A stretch of 64,000 bases of DNA from Labilibaculum manganireducens (GCF_002843385.1 NZ_MVDE01000005.1:62001-126000), one strand, 5' to 3'. Positions 48,410 through 56,097 are shown, numbered from the stretch's first letter. A program made the numbers and translations. The notes: generated by a model from the letters alone, not told the origin.

Positions 48410-49087
48410 TTAATAATTCATCATATACCCTACTCCTCTTATGTTCCTGATTTTAAGAGAAGAATTATCCTTAAATAAATCTCTTAATTTCGATAAAATA
48501 TTGTTTAGACTGGCACTGTTGTTTGTTTCCAAAGAATGGTTCCATAGCTTTTCAGCCAACTGCTCTTTAGTTACTGTTTCATTGGGATGCTCCATTAGCA
48601 CTGCCAAAGCACTCTTCTCAAACGGACTCAGTTTCTTAATTAACTGCTTCTTATAAAAAAATTTATTTGTTGATAAATTCAGCTGATAACCAGCCAATTC
48701 TATTATTTGCGGCAAGCTTGTTTTTAAAGCAAAACGTTGAATGTAAGATACTAGTACTGGAATAGATAAAGGTTTTGGGATATAAGCATTTCCCCCAATG
48801 TTTATTCCTTTGGTTATAAAATCATCTTCGGTATGAGAGGAAACAAACAACAGAGGAATTTGCGGGTATTTTGCGATAATATCCTGAGCTTTATCCATTC
48901 CGTTCTCTTTACCTATTTCCACATCCATAATAATAATATCCGGCATCAGAGTTTGTACAATCGTATCTATTCCCAGCAATGTATTTTGGAAATGCACTTT
49001 ATAATTGTAATCGGTCTCTAGTATGGTCGTAACAAAACTTCCTAAATTGAGATCATCATCCACAAACAGTACTTTCAATTGTTCCAT
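48410..49087 (-). CDS. OmpR/PhoB-family response regulator
   Basis: DNA-binding response regulator of 225 residues from the ATG at 49087; a GTG two codons earlier is also possible. The receiver domain has the acidic pocket DDD at residues 10-12, phospho-acceptor Asp 55 in IIIMDVEIG, and Lys 105 in IPKPLS. The C-terminal winged helix holds LSPFEKSALAVLMEHPNETV and IRNIRGVGYMMNY. It is translated 18 bases after the histidine kinase stop, so the two form one operon. The phased TTAG/CTAA boxes in the divergent intergenic region upstream of the kinase are the obvious candidate targets (inference). Confidence 0.93.
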   Translation of the reverse strand: MEQLKVLFVDDDLNLGSFVTTILETDYNYKVHFQNTLLGIDTIVQTLMPDIIIMDVEIGKENGMDKAQDIIAKYPQIPLLFVSSHTEDDFITKGINIGGNAYIPKPLSIPVLVSYIQRFALKTSLPQIIELAGYQLNLSTNKFFYKKQLIKKLSPFEKSALAVLMEHPNETVTKEQLAEKLWNHSLETNNSASLNNILSKLRDLFKDNSSLKIRNIRGVGYMMNY

Positions 49088-49105
49088 TTTCACTTCTTTA
49101 ATAAC

Positions 49106-50488
49106 TTAAACAATGACTTTTTCAGGAAGAACAATACAAAATATACTGCCTTCCCCAAGCTTACTTTCCAATCTGATGCGCCCTCTGTGGGCTTTTACTA
49201 TCTGTTGGGTAAAAGCCAAACCAATGCCATGCCCCTTACTGTTGTTATCTGCACGGTAAAATTCCTGAAAAATTTTCCTTTGCTCTTTTTGAGGAATCCC
49301 TTTCCCCGAATCTGTAACACAGATGTGTAACTGTTTTTGTTCCCGAATCGCTTTAATTTCCAGTTTTGCACATGCATCCGAATATTTAAACGCGTTATCC
49401 AACAAATTGCGTAAGGCTGCTTCGAAATAAAGTGGATCCACATAAATATCTAAATTTTCAGGAATCGACAGCTTGAATTCAGCTTGTTTATCTTGATAGA
49501 CAAGCTCCAATTCCGAGAGTAAATCCCTGCACTTTTGCGCCAGATTGAAGGGCACACACTCCAATACGATCTTCTTTTTCTTCGCTCGGAATAATGTCAG
49601 TAAGATCTCCATTTTATGAGTCAATTTGTAGACATTGCTACTTGCATTCCTGAGCTGTTGCTGCATGGCGGGCAATTGTTCTTTGCTGGCCAGATAATCC
49701 AATAATGTATAGACATAAGATAAAGGGGTTTTTAAATCGTGTACCATACCACTCACAGTTCGTTCGCGCCACTGCAGCTGTGCCATTTGCTGCTGCAATT
49801 TCCACAGCAACCACAGCAGAAAAATGGCGACTAAAACAACAGCGAGTGCCGATATGCCAATGGAATATACCATTCCTCTTAAAAAAGGAAAGGTTTTCAA
49901 CTGAAAATCAGCAATAAAAACATAGCTCCCTTTTGTGCCTAAGGGAATACGAACATGTAATATTGAGGGGGAGTTTCCCCATTTCTTACCCATTTCTTTT
50001 CCCATATGCAAACTATCCATGGCCAGATCATTTTTCAGAAGCTGCATGCGGTAAGCTTGTATTTTTTCGAATTCGGGAAAATTGTTTTGCAACAATGAGT
50101 CAACAACATACAGATGAAATTTTCCTTTCCATAAACTGATATCTGTAAATGAAGCTTCTATCAATTTTCCCAGTGCGAAATCAGGAATGTAATTTTTTGT
50201 GTTGATCTCAGATTTTCCTAATGCAGGTGAAGTGTCCTTATTTGTTTGTTCATTTGTTGTTTCTTTCATTGAAATGGTAGCCACACTAGGTTTGTCTGGA
50301 TTAGGTGTACTATAGCCTTGCAGAGCATGAAAATTAATCATTCCTTGTAAGGAGTTTTCAACCTCCAAGGTAAAAGCCTGTTTCTCCTGCTCCAACTGCT
50401 GCCATAACCACAATCCCTGCGAACCAATAAGTATTGCAAGTACCAGTACGGACATTACACCGAGTCTTTTGAAAAATTTGTTTTTCAT
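49106..50488 (-). CDS. Membrane sensor histidine kinase
   Basis: Kinase of 460 residues. The N-terminal span (about 10-28) and a second span (about 205-228, SIGISALAVVLVAIFLLWLL) flank a periplasmic sensor region of roughly 175 residues with no recognised fold. The catalytic part has the H-box VSGMVHDLKTPLSYVYTLLD (His near 250), N-box LRNLLDNAFKYS, DSGKGIP and GHGIGLAFTQQIV. It pairs with the OmpR-type regulator just downstream and is divergent from the peptide island, so it probably senses a signal that switches the island on. Confidence 0.93.
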   Translation of the reverse strand: MKNKFFKRLGVMSVLVLAILIGSQGLWLWQQLEQEKQAFTLEVENSLQGMINFHALQGYSTPNPDKPSVATISMKETTNEQTNKDTSPALGKSEINTKNYIPDFALGKLIEASFTDISLWKGKFHLYVVDSLLQNNFPEFEKIQAYRMQLLKNDLAMDSLHMGKEMGKKWGNSPSILHVRIPLGTKGSYVFIADFQLKTFPFLRGMVYSIGISALAVVLVAIFLLWLLWKLQQQMAQLQWRERTVSGMVHDLKTPLSYVYTLLDYLASKEQLPAMQQQLRNASSNVYKLTHKMEILLTLFRAKKKKIVLECVPFNLAQKCRDLLSELELVYQDKQAEFKLSIPENLDIYVDPLYFEAALRNLLDNAFKYSDACAKLEIKAIREQKQLHICVTDSGKGIPQKEQRKIFQEFYRADNNSKGHGIGLAFTQQIVKAHRGRIRLESKLGEGSIFCIVLPEKVIV

Positions 50489-50531
50489 AACATAAAGATA
50501 TCTTTCTTTTCATAAAAGAGTAAAGTTTTCT

Positions 50532-50940
50532 TTATTAGAACAATTCTAAATTGTGCTTTTTTGTCAAAAATACAAAAGCTTTTCTAATCAAACACACTGA
50601 TTTTTCTAATCAAATCGTAGCCAAAGTTTCATTGAATGATTAGGAAGATAGTTAGTTCTGCCAGATCCGACTAAATATTGAACTTGCTTTTCCCCACGCC
50701 CTATTTACGCTCTGTCTGTTTTCATGTGTCTAAATTGTTTTTTTATTGTCACATAGCCTGTCCCGAACTTGTTTCGGGAGAACTTACCATTATAATCATT
50801 TCCCTGTGTGTTGAACGCTTTCTACATGGACGTTTCATTTAATGATCATTATCTCACTTTTTTTGATTAGAAAACCACCTATTGTTTGATTAGTTTTCTA
50901 ATTGCAAGTAGTTAGAAAACTAATCGTTTTTTTAGGTTTT
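50532..50940. promoter_or_regulatory. Divergent control region with phased TTAG/CTAA boxes (copy A)
   Basis: Between the divergent kinase gene and the first GG-leader peptide lie an inverted repeat TTAGAA-CAA-TTCTAA (50535-50549), two CTAATCAAA boxes (CTAA at 50584 and 50606, 22 bases apart), and three GATTAG boxes (TTAG at 50867, 50890 and 50912, steps of 23 and 22). Two of the latter are full palindromes, TTAGTTTTCTAA and TTAGAAAACTAA. The last lies 10 bases before a TAGGTTTT -7-like box (50933-50940). This is the layout expected for an OmpR-family activator on one DNA face. A second copy stands at 59703-60000. The remainder of 50489-50996 holds only a REP-like repeat. Confidence 0.7.
50723..50838. 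repeat. REP-like palindromic repeat inside control region A
   Basis: Starts TTCATGTGTCTAAATTG, has the CCCGAACTTGTTTCGGG palindrome (50762-50778), and ends CATGGACGTTTCAT. It is almost the same as the copies at 34212 and 59555. Control region B lacks a repeat at this internal point, so the element probably inserted here after the two regions diverged, or was lost from B. Confidence 0.75.
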
Positions 50941-50996
50941 ATGTTCCAATTTTGAAAGAGTTTTAAATGAATACTTCACTTAAAAAAGTAAAAATC

Positions 50997-51128
50997 ATGA
51001 AAACACGAAAGAACTATAAGGCAATTGAGGTATTGAATCAAAACGAATTGACCCTCGTGAAAGGTGGAGAGGAAGGAAATTATATTATTGTTATTATTGA
51101 TGGAAAAGAGGTGAGAATATATGTGTAA
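50997..51128 (+). CDS. Double-glycine-leader peptide without cysteine (candidate RiPP or signal peptide)
   Basis: Peptide of 43 residues starting MKTRKNYKAIEVLNQNELTL and continuing VKGG at residues 21-24, then a 19-residue hydrophobic core EEGNYIIVIIDGKEVRIYV. The leader fits L-x3-[EA]-L-x2-[ILV]-K-G-G, shared by the other two peptides of the island and resembling the GG leaders of Bacteroidales natural-product precursors. An in-frame ATG at 50967 would add ten residues and cannot be excluded. It is the first gene behind the boxed promoter. The core has no Cys, so it is not an obvious thioether substrate and may be a signal, an unmodified bacteriocin or a decaying gene. Confidence 0.65.
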   Translation: MKTRKNYKAIEVLNQNELTLVKGGEEGNYIIVIIDGKEVRIYV

Positions 51129-51183
51129 TAGAAAAGAATGTAATATGACAATCTACTTTTTAGGGAAAAATAATTTAGGAAAG

Positions 51184-51237
51184 TAGCCGCCCCGGATTAC
51201 GCATGAATATAAATCCATCCTCTACCGGAGGTGGCTA
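51184..51237 (+). other. Stem-loop RNA element between the first two peptide genes
   Basis: TAGCCGCCCCGG (51184-51195) can pair with CCGG-A-GGTGGCTA (51225-51237), a 12-bp stem with one bulge and one G-U pair. The right arm can also form GGCTA-TAG-TAGCC (51233-51245), and AGTAGC (51239) can pair with GCTACT (51271). Mutually exclusive pairings of this kind suggest an attenuator or regulatory RNA, but that is inferred from inspection. An 18-codon frame (51203-51259) runs through it without support. Confidence 0.4.
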
Positions 51238-51342
51238 TAGTAGCCATAGCTACCTGTAAGCAAGGACAAAGCTACTAGAAAGAGGTGAATTTTGCAATTG
51301 TGAAAGGAATGGATAATTATAAAATAACAAATATAATATATT

Positions 51343-51486
51343 ATGAAATTCAAAATTTTAAACCAACCTGAAACTCTTGATAATGAAGCTTTGAATCAAA
51401 TAAAAGGTGGTGGTTGCGGATGCCAAACATGTAATCATTGTAACTGCAAAAAAAATAAGGGCGAAGAAGAAATATCACTATCCTAA
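51343..51486 (+). CDS. Cys-rich GG-leader RiPP precursor 1
   Basis: Peptide of 47 residues: leader MKFKILNQPETLDNEALNQI plus KGG ending at residue 23 or 24, then a core that begins GCGCQTCNHCNCKKNKG. Five Cys lie within 11 residues (25, 27, 30, 33, 35; pattern CxCx2Cx2CxC), followed by an acidic tail EEEISLS. The leader fits the L-x3-[EA]-L-x2-[ILV]-K-G-G pattern of this island. A hairpin comes seven bases after the stop, then a radical SAM/SPASM maturase. This arrangement is typical for a ribosomally made peptide whose cysteines are cross-linked to carbon. The modification itself is inference. Confidence 0.85.
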   Translation: MKFKILNQPETLDNEALNQIKGGGCGCQTCNHCNCKKNKGEEEISLS

Positions 51487-51492
51487 ACAATT

Positions 51493-51530
51493 AAGGCTAC
51501 CAAGAAAAACAACATAATCTTGGTAGCCTT
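51493..51530 (+). terminator. Perfect hairpin between precursor 1 and its maturase
   Basis: A 13-bp stem AAGGCTACCAAGA / TCTTGGTAGCCTT with a 12-base loop and no mismatches, but no T-run. It probably works as a partial terminator or 3' end stabiliser, giving much more precursor mRNA than maturase mRNA. The equivalent place after precursor 2 also has a hairpin. Confidence 0.65.
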
Positions 51531-51564
51531 ACAAATCACAAATATTTATAAACTTACACTCCTT

Positions 51565-52845
51565 ATGATCTGGTCAAAATACAATTTCTCTTTTGAAAAA
51601 GAGAAAATTACCTATCTATACAATTCAAGAACAAATGCTCTGATTTCAACAAATGAAGACGAGACTAAAATATCATTGAATCAAGCAAAAGACGGAAATT
51701 TTTCAATGTTGGATCCGGACTCCTTAGATTTACTAAGAAATGGTAAATTTATTTTATCCCAAGAAGATGAGAACTCTTTTTTTTATGAAAAAAAACACAA
51801 TTACTACACCTCCGTCTTCTCAAATGAAATACTAAATTTAACAATCCTAACTACCCTTAACTGTAATTTTAAATGTCCTTATTGTTATGAAAAAGATGCT
51901 TTAAACACCCAAAATCTTTCTCCTGAAATTGAAAAATCAATAATAAATTTAGCGAAGAAATTTCCAAACATTAATAAAATCAAAATAACATGGTATGGAG
52001 GGGAACCACTTTTAAATTTTGATTCTATAAAGAGACTCACCTTAGAACTTGAGAAACTAAAAAAACCTATCGAACACAACATTGTAACCAATGGTTATCT
52101 ATTAGATGAAAAAATGTCTTTTTTTAACACTCGGAATTTAGAGAGTATTCAAATAACAATAGATGGTTTAGCAGAAACTCATAATAAAAAACGTATTCTA
52201 AAAAATAATAACGGAACATTTGATAAAATACTTGCAAACATTGAAAATTTCTTTAAATTAAATTCTACATGTAGAGTATTTATCAGATGTAATATTGACG
52301 AATCAAACGAAAATGAATTTAGCCAACTTTATCACTTTTTAAACAAAAAATTTAAATTTGAAAAAAGATTAATTATATACGCTGCATTTGTCCGAAATGA
52401 CAACGGCACATGTAATAATATTTTTATTGACAACGATAAAGAGGCTGATTTTTTCATTCGAAATTTTGAAAAAGAAAACATTAAGAATTTAAGCTTTAAA
52501 CCAAGATTAACATTAGGTGGCTGTGGAGCTAATAATCTTCTTTTCTTTGTTATCACTCCTAATGGAGATATGTATAAATGCTGGAATGACATTGGAAAAT
52601 TTGATTATCGAATAGGAAATATACTTGACAATGGAACCTATCTTAATGAAATTACAGATAAATATCTTTTAGGTCCAAGTATATATACAGATGCAGAATG
52701 TAAAAACTGCTCTTTTTTCCCAATATGTAGTGGTGGTTGTTCCCATAAACGAATTCAAAACCTACTTCATAATGGAAAATACAATTTATGCACATACGCG
52801 AAAAATCATCTCGAAAAGTTTCTTGAATTAAATTACTTAATATAA
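51565..52845 (+). CDS. Radical SAM/SPASM peptide maturase 1
   Basis: Protein of 426 residues from the ATG at 51565 (MIWSKYNFSFEKEKITYLYN). This start aligns with the second maturase (MNWSKYNF); an earlier frame opening at 51520 overlaps the hairpin. The [4Fe-4S]-SAM motif is C100-x3-C104-x2-C107 in LNCNFKCPYCYEK, with WYGGEP at 143-148. The SPASM domain has C320-x13-G-x4-C339, then C379-x2-C382-x5-C388-x3-C392 and C409, a full set for two auxiliary clusters. An N-terminal region (1-90) probably binds the leader. Such enzymes form thioether or C-C bonds in peptides. The barrel protein gene follows after six bases. Confidence 0.93.
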   Translation: MIWSKYNFSFEKEKITYLYNSRTNALISTNEDETKISLNQAKDGNFSMLDPDSLDLLRNGKFILSQEDENSFFYEKKHNYYTSVFSNEILNLTILTTLNCNFKCPYCYEKDALNTQNLSPEIEKSIINLAKKFPNINKIKITWYGGEPLLNFDSIKRLTLELEKLKKPIEHNIVTNGYLLDEKMSFFNTRNLESIQITIDGLAETHNKKRILKNNNGTFDKILANIENFFKLNSTCRVFIRCNIDESNENEFSQLYHFLNKKFKFEKRLIIYAAFVRNDNGTCNNIFIDNDKEADFFIRNFEKENIKNLSFKPRLTLGGCGANNLLFFVITPNGDMYKCWNDIGKFDYRIGNILDNGTYLNEITDKYLLGPSIYTDAECKNCSFFPICSGGCSHKRIQNLLHNGKYNLCTYAKNHLEKFLELNYLI

Positions 52846-52851
52846 TAATCG

Positions 52852-55188
52852 ATGCATCGGTATCTACTCTTCTTACTATTTACATTTCAAACACTTACCT
52901 CCCACTCCTCAAATCTGAGGGGTAAGGTTATCAATGATCAAGCTATTTCTCTTGAATACTTTACTGTTGCAATTCTACTCCCTCAGGATTCAAGTATCAT
53001 AATCGGGGGAGCTTTTGTAGATGGTTATTTTGAATTTGAAGATCTTAAAGTTGACCAATGTCTTATTCAAATATCCTGCGTTGGATACCAAACCGTAACT
53101 CAAAATATTGATTTTTCAGCAATCAATTCTATCGATATTGGAACCATTCAAATGAAAAATTTAGAATTGAATGAAATCACCGTTTTTGCAAAGCGACCAA
53201 CTTTTAGGCAAGTTGAAGGTCGCTTGCTTATTGATGTAAAAGGCACTGCATTGAGTGAAGCTGGTGATCTCTTTGATGCTCTGAAAAGATCACCAGGTTT
53301 AGTAGTAGATAACAACAACAACATTACCGTATCTGGGAAAGGAACTCCCATTGTTTTTATCAACAACCGTGAAATTCAAAACAAAGCCGAAATTGAAGCT
53401 TTGCAATCCGATGATATTATGAGTATTGAGATTGACAGGAATCCTTCAGCTGAATACAGTGCTTCGGGAAATGCAGTTGTGAGAATCAAAACCAGGAAAA
53501 TAACAAATGACAAAATAAACCTTCAGATTTACAACCAGAATTATTTTGCAAGAAAAAACAGTACCCTAAACGGAGTACAACTCAACAATAAAATCAACAA
53601 AACAACTGCATCAATTAACTACTCATACAAGTATTTTAAATCGAAAAACTTCGAAGATGCATACGAAATAAACACACAAAGTGAATATACAATTGCTAAC
53701 AATAATTCTACAGTTCGATTTCCAAAAACAAAAACACACAACCTGTTTCTTTCTCTCAATCAAGAAATAACTGCCAAAAACAACATCGGCTTCCAATATT
53801 CATATATTTCTACCAATCAAAAACAGGACTCCGATTCGAAACAAACCATCAACAAAACAAATAATGGAGTTACCAATCGAAATATTTTAAAACTCAGGGA
53901 TGTAGCTAAAGACCTGCACATTTATAATCTGAATTACCAATATGATATTGACAGTACATCTTCTTTGTCCGTTATAGGTGATTACACAAGGTATGTAAAT
54001 CATTCAACCGAAGATATCGGGGAAAAGAACATTACAAATAATTTGAGTTTAAAAAGCTTGATCGATAATCAAAATGATTACACTATCTATAGTGGAAAGA
54101 TAGACTTTAAGACTTGTCTCCTCCAATCAATAAATCTGCAAACAGGAGTAAAAGCATCAAAAGTTACTAACAATGGAAAAGTTACTTCAGTGAATCAAAT
54201 CACCACAACAGAAAACTACCAAATTAATGATAAAATTGATGACCGTATAAGTGCTGCTTATTTCAACTTAGAACCAAAACTAAATAATTTCAAATTGGAA
54301 GCAGGATTTCGTTATGAGTATACCGACACCAAAATATCTTCAAACGAAAAAACTGTTCTCGATTCAACTTACGGGCACTGGTTTCCTTCTGTCTTAATCA
54401 ACAAAGAATTTTCCGACTATGTAAATGTAACATTGAGTTACGCTAAAAAAATTGACCGACCAAGTTTTAATGAATTAAGTACCGACATTACCTATTTTGA
54501 TGCACTATCTTATAGTACCGGAAACCCAAAAATAAAACCAACAATCAGTCACAATCTTGACCTTAGTTTTGGTTTGTTCAAAAATCTCTCGGTTAATTTT
54601 GCTTACTCCTATGAAAAAAATGCACGCATACTAAGTGCTGTAAGCGATAATGCAAATCCAGACATTGTGAAATATACTCCGGTAAACATTAGCCAGGCGG
54701 AATATCTTAATTTGAACATCGATTATAATTATTCAGGAAAAAACCTAAACAGCACTTTTAGCTTTGGAGGGAAAAAACCATTTATAGAAATTCCATATAT
54801 GGATGAACTACGAAAAATCCGAAACTCCTCGTGGTACTTTCAAACCAATAACGATTATTCAATTACATCCAGAACAAGTATTTTTGCAAATTACCTATAT
54901 AATAGCAGCAGTAAAGATTTAATGACGCATTTTGAGAGTTCTTCCAAGTTGTCTGTTGGTGTAAATACTTCTTTTTTCAGTAAAAAGTTAAACATTGCAA
55001 TAATGGCAAATGATATTTTCAACACTTCCGATAATTCATGGGAAGATCGATATGGAAACATTGTTGCGGGTTCCATTCCTGACCAAGACAACTCATGGAT
55101 TAGATTTTCCATTAAATACAATTTCAATAATTTTAAAGGAGGCCTCAAGAAAAAATCAGCAAGCGAAAGTGAATTGAATCGACTATAA
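52852..55188 (+). CDS. Outer-membrane beta-barrel protein with carboxypeptidase-like and plug domains
   Basis: Protein of 778 residues related to TonB-dependent receptors. A signal peptide (YLLFLLFTFQTLTSHSS) precedes a CarboxypepD_reg-like domain (about 20-110, LRGKVINDQAISLEYFTVAI). A plug domain follows (about 125-215, LFDALKRSPGLVVDNNNNIT and NPSAEYSASGNAVVRIKT), then a barrel of the OMP_b-brl_3 type. The C terminus is unusual: after the last strand (WIRFSIKYNFNNF) it ends in a basic/polar tail KGGLKKKSASESELNRL without terminal Phe. The 6-base gap to the maturase suggests translational coupling. A likely job is export or import of the peptide product, or immunity; none is shown. A 3' fragment of a paralogue lies at 62718. 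Confidence 0.88.
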   Translation: MHRYLLFLLFTFQTLTSHSSNLRGKVINDQAISLEYFTVAILLPQDSSIIIGGAFVDGYFEFEDLKVDQCLIQISCVGYQTVTQNIDFSAINSIDIGTIQMKNLELNEITVFAKRPTFRQVEGRLLIDVKGTALSEAGDLFDALKRSPGLVVDNNNNITVSGKGTPIVFINNREIQNKAEIEALQSDDIMSIEIDRNPSAEYSASGNAVVRIKTRKITNDKINLQIYNQNYFARKNSTLNGVQLNNKINKTTASINYSYKYFKSKNFEDAYEINTQSEYTIANNNSTVRFPKTKTHNLFLSLNQEITAKNNIGFQYSYISTNQKQDSDSKQTINKTNNGVTNRNILKLRDVAKDLHIYNLNYQYDIDSTSSLSVIGDYTRYVNHSTEDIGEKNITNNLSLKSLIDNQNDYTIYSGKIDFKTCLLQSINLQTGVKASKVTNNGKVTSVNQITTTENYQINDKIDDRISAAYFNLEPKLNNFKLEAGFRYEYTDTKISSNEKTVLDSTYGHWFPSVLINKEFSDYVNVTLSYAKKIDRPSFNELSTDITYFDALSYSTGNPKIKPTISHNLDLSFGLFKNLSVNFAYSYEKNARILSAVSDNANPDIVKYTPVNISQAEYLNLNIDYNYSGKNLNSTFSFGGKKPFIEIPYMDELRKIRNSSWYFQTNNDYSITSRTSIFANYLYNSSSKDLMTHFESSSKLSVGVNTSFFSKKLNIAIMANDIFNTSDNSWEDRYGNIVAGSIPDQDNSWIRFSIKYNFNNFKGGLKKKSASESELNRL

Positions 55189-55214
55189 ATTCAAATCTCC
55201 CATCAGAAATGAAC

Positions 55215-55378
55215 AAAATGCATTTAGGAACAACGAAGAAGCTCTTAGGAACGACCATTCTGCGCGGAATGATGACTCCTAAAGCCTATCTGGTCACCCC
55301 TAAAAGGGAATGATAAGTCCTAAACTCGGAATGGTCACTCCTAAAACTGGAATGATTACTCCTAAGTACAGAATGGCC
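55215..55378. repeat. Degenerate 21-bp repeats with an inverted upstream half
   Basis: Five units of 20-21 bases (from 55269: ATGATGACTCCTAAAGCC, then 55290, 55310, 55331, 55352) follow ATGRTNACTCCTAAAnnnGGA. Upstream (55222-55262) TTAGGAACAACG and TTAGGAACGACCATTC are related sequences in the opposite orientation. Read as codons some units give M-[VI]-T-P-K heptads, and a 34-codon frame (55209-55313) starts MNKMHLGTTKKLLGTTIL, but a 20-base unit shifts the frame. I therefore treat it as a repeat and not a gene. It fills most of the gap between the barrel gene and the helical protein gene. Confidence 0.75.
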
Positions 55379-55440
55379 TTTCCACACCCAATATGATGAT
55401 ACCACAGTAATTTTCTATTTAACCTTTAAAAAATCATAAA

Positions 55441-56097
55441 ATGAACAATTTAAACGAAAGCCTTGCCCAATTTCTGGTAAGTACCAAACTACTAATCAAC
55501 AACAGCATTAACAGTTCTATTATTAAATCTACTGTCGCATTGTTCGGTTACGATGAACCAAAACTTACCGAAGCACAAACCTTACTAAATACTGTTGAGG
55601 ATCTGAACAACACTCAACAGAAAGAGTATGGCGATCAGTACCAGGCTCAAAATGATTTTCAGACTAATCGAAAAAAAGCCCATGACGCTTATATGGATTT
55701 GCTAACAATTGCCAAAATTGCATTAAAAAATGATGTGAGTGCTCAACAAAGCCTGGGTCTGAATCATCCTCGTAAAAAAAGCTTTAGCGGTTGGCTGACA
55801 CAAGCTTTACAATTTTGCAACAATTTAATTGCAAGCCCAAACTACACTGCCACCATGGAAGTTTACGGACAAGGAGTGGAGAAAATACAAGCCGTAAAAC
55901 AAGCAATTACTGACACTCAAAATTCTGCCGAAATACACAAAAGCGAAACAGGAGAAGCTCAACAGGCAACACAGTTGCGCGACGCTAAATTAGACGAACT
56001 TGCTATTTGGGTAATCGACTACAAGAAAATTGCTAGAATTGCATTAAAAGAGCAGCCTCAACTATTGGAAAAATTAGGATTACTGGAAAGGTCGTAA
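55441..56097 (+). CDS. Helical protein of unknown function with two similar halves
   Basis: Protein of 218 residues, no signal peptide, almost all predicted helix and rich in Gln and Ala. Two related segments occur: AYMDLLTIAKIALKNDVSAQ with QSLGLNHPRK (about 80-115) and AIWVIDYKKIARIALKEQPQ with LLEKLGLLERS (about 188-218). Each ends in IA[KR]IALK....LGL, so the protein looks like a duplicated four-helix-type unit. Similar hypothetical proteins occur in marine Bacteroidota as far as I recall, without assigned role. Its place between barrel gene and precursor 2 makes it a candidate immunity or accessory factor, purely by context. Confidence 0.75.
   Translation: MNNLNESLAQFLVSTKLLINNSINSSIIKSTVALFGYDEPKLTEAQTLLNTVEDLNNTQQKEYGDQYQAQNDFQTNRKKAHDAYMDLLTIAKIALKNDVSAQQSLGLNHPRKKSFSGWLTQALQFCNNLIASPNYTATMEVYGQGVEKIQAVKQAITDTQNSAEIHKSETGEAQQATQLRDAKLDELAIWVIDYKKIARIALKEQPQLLEKLGLLERS

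Noticed and set aside
51121-51259. Two tiny frames (21 codons at 51121, 18 codons at 51203)
   Set aside because: No leader motif or conserved core; part of the first is alike in copy B only at DNA level, and the second lies in a likely RNA structure.
51520-51564. Earlier start for maturase 1
   Set aside because: The frame would begin inside the perfect hairpin; the ATG at 51565 aligns with the start of maturase 2.
55209-55313. 34-codon frame MNKMHLGTTKK... as a further RiPP precursor
   Set aside because: It has no GG leader and no Cys, and reads through the 21-bp repeat array, whose frame is broken by a 20-base unit.
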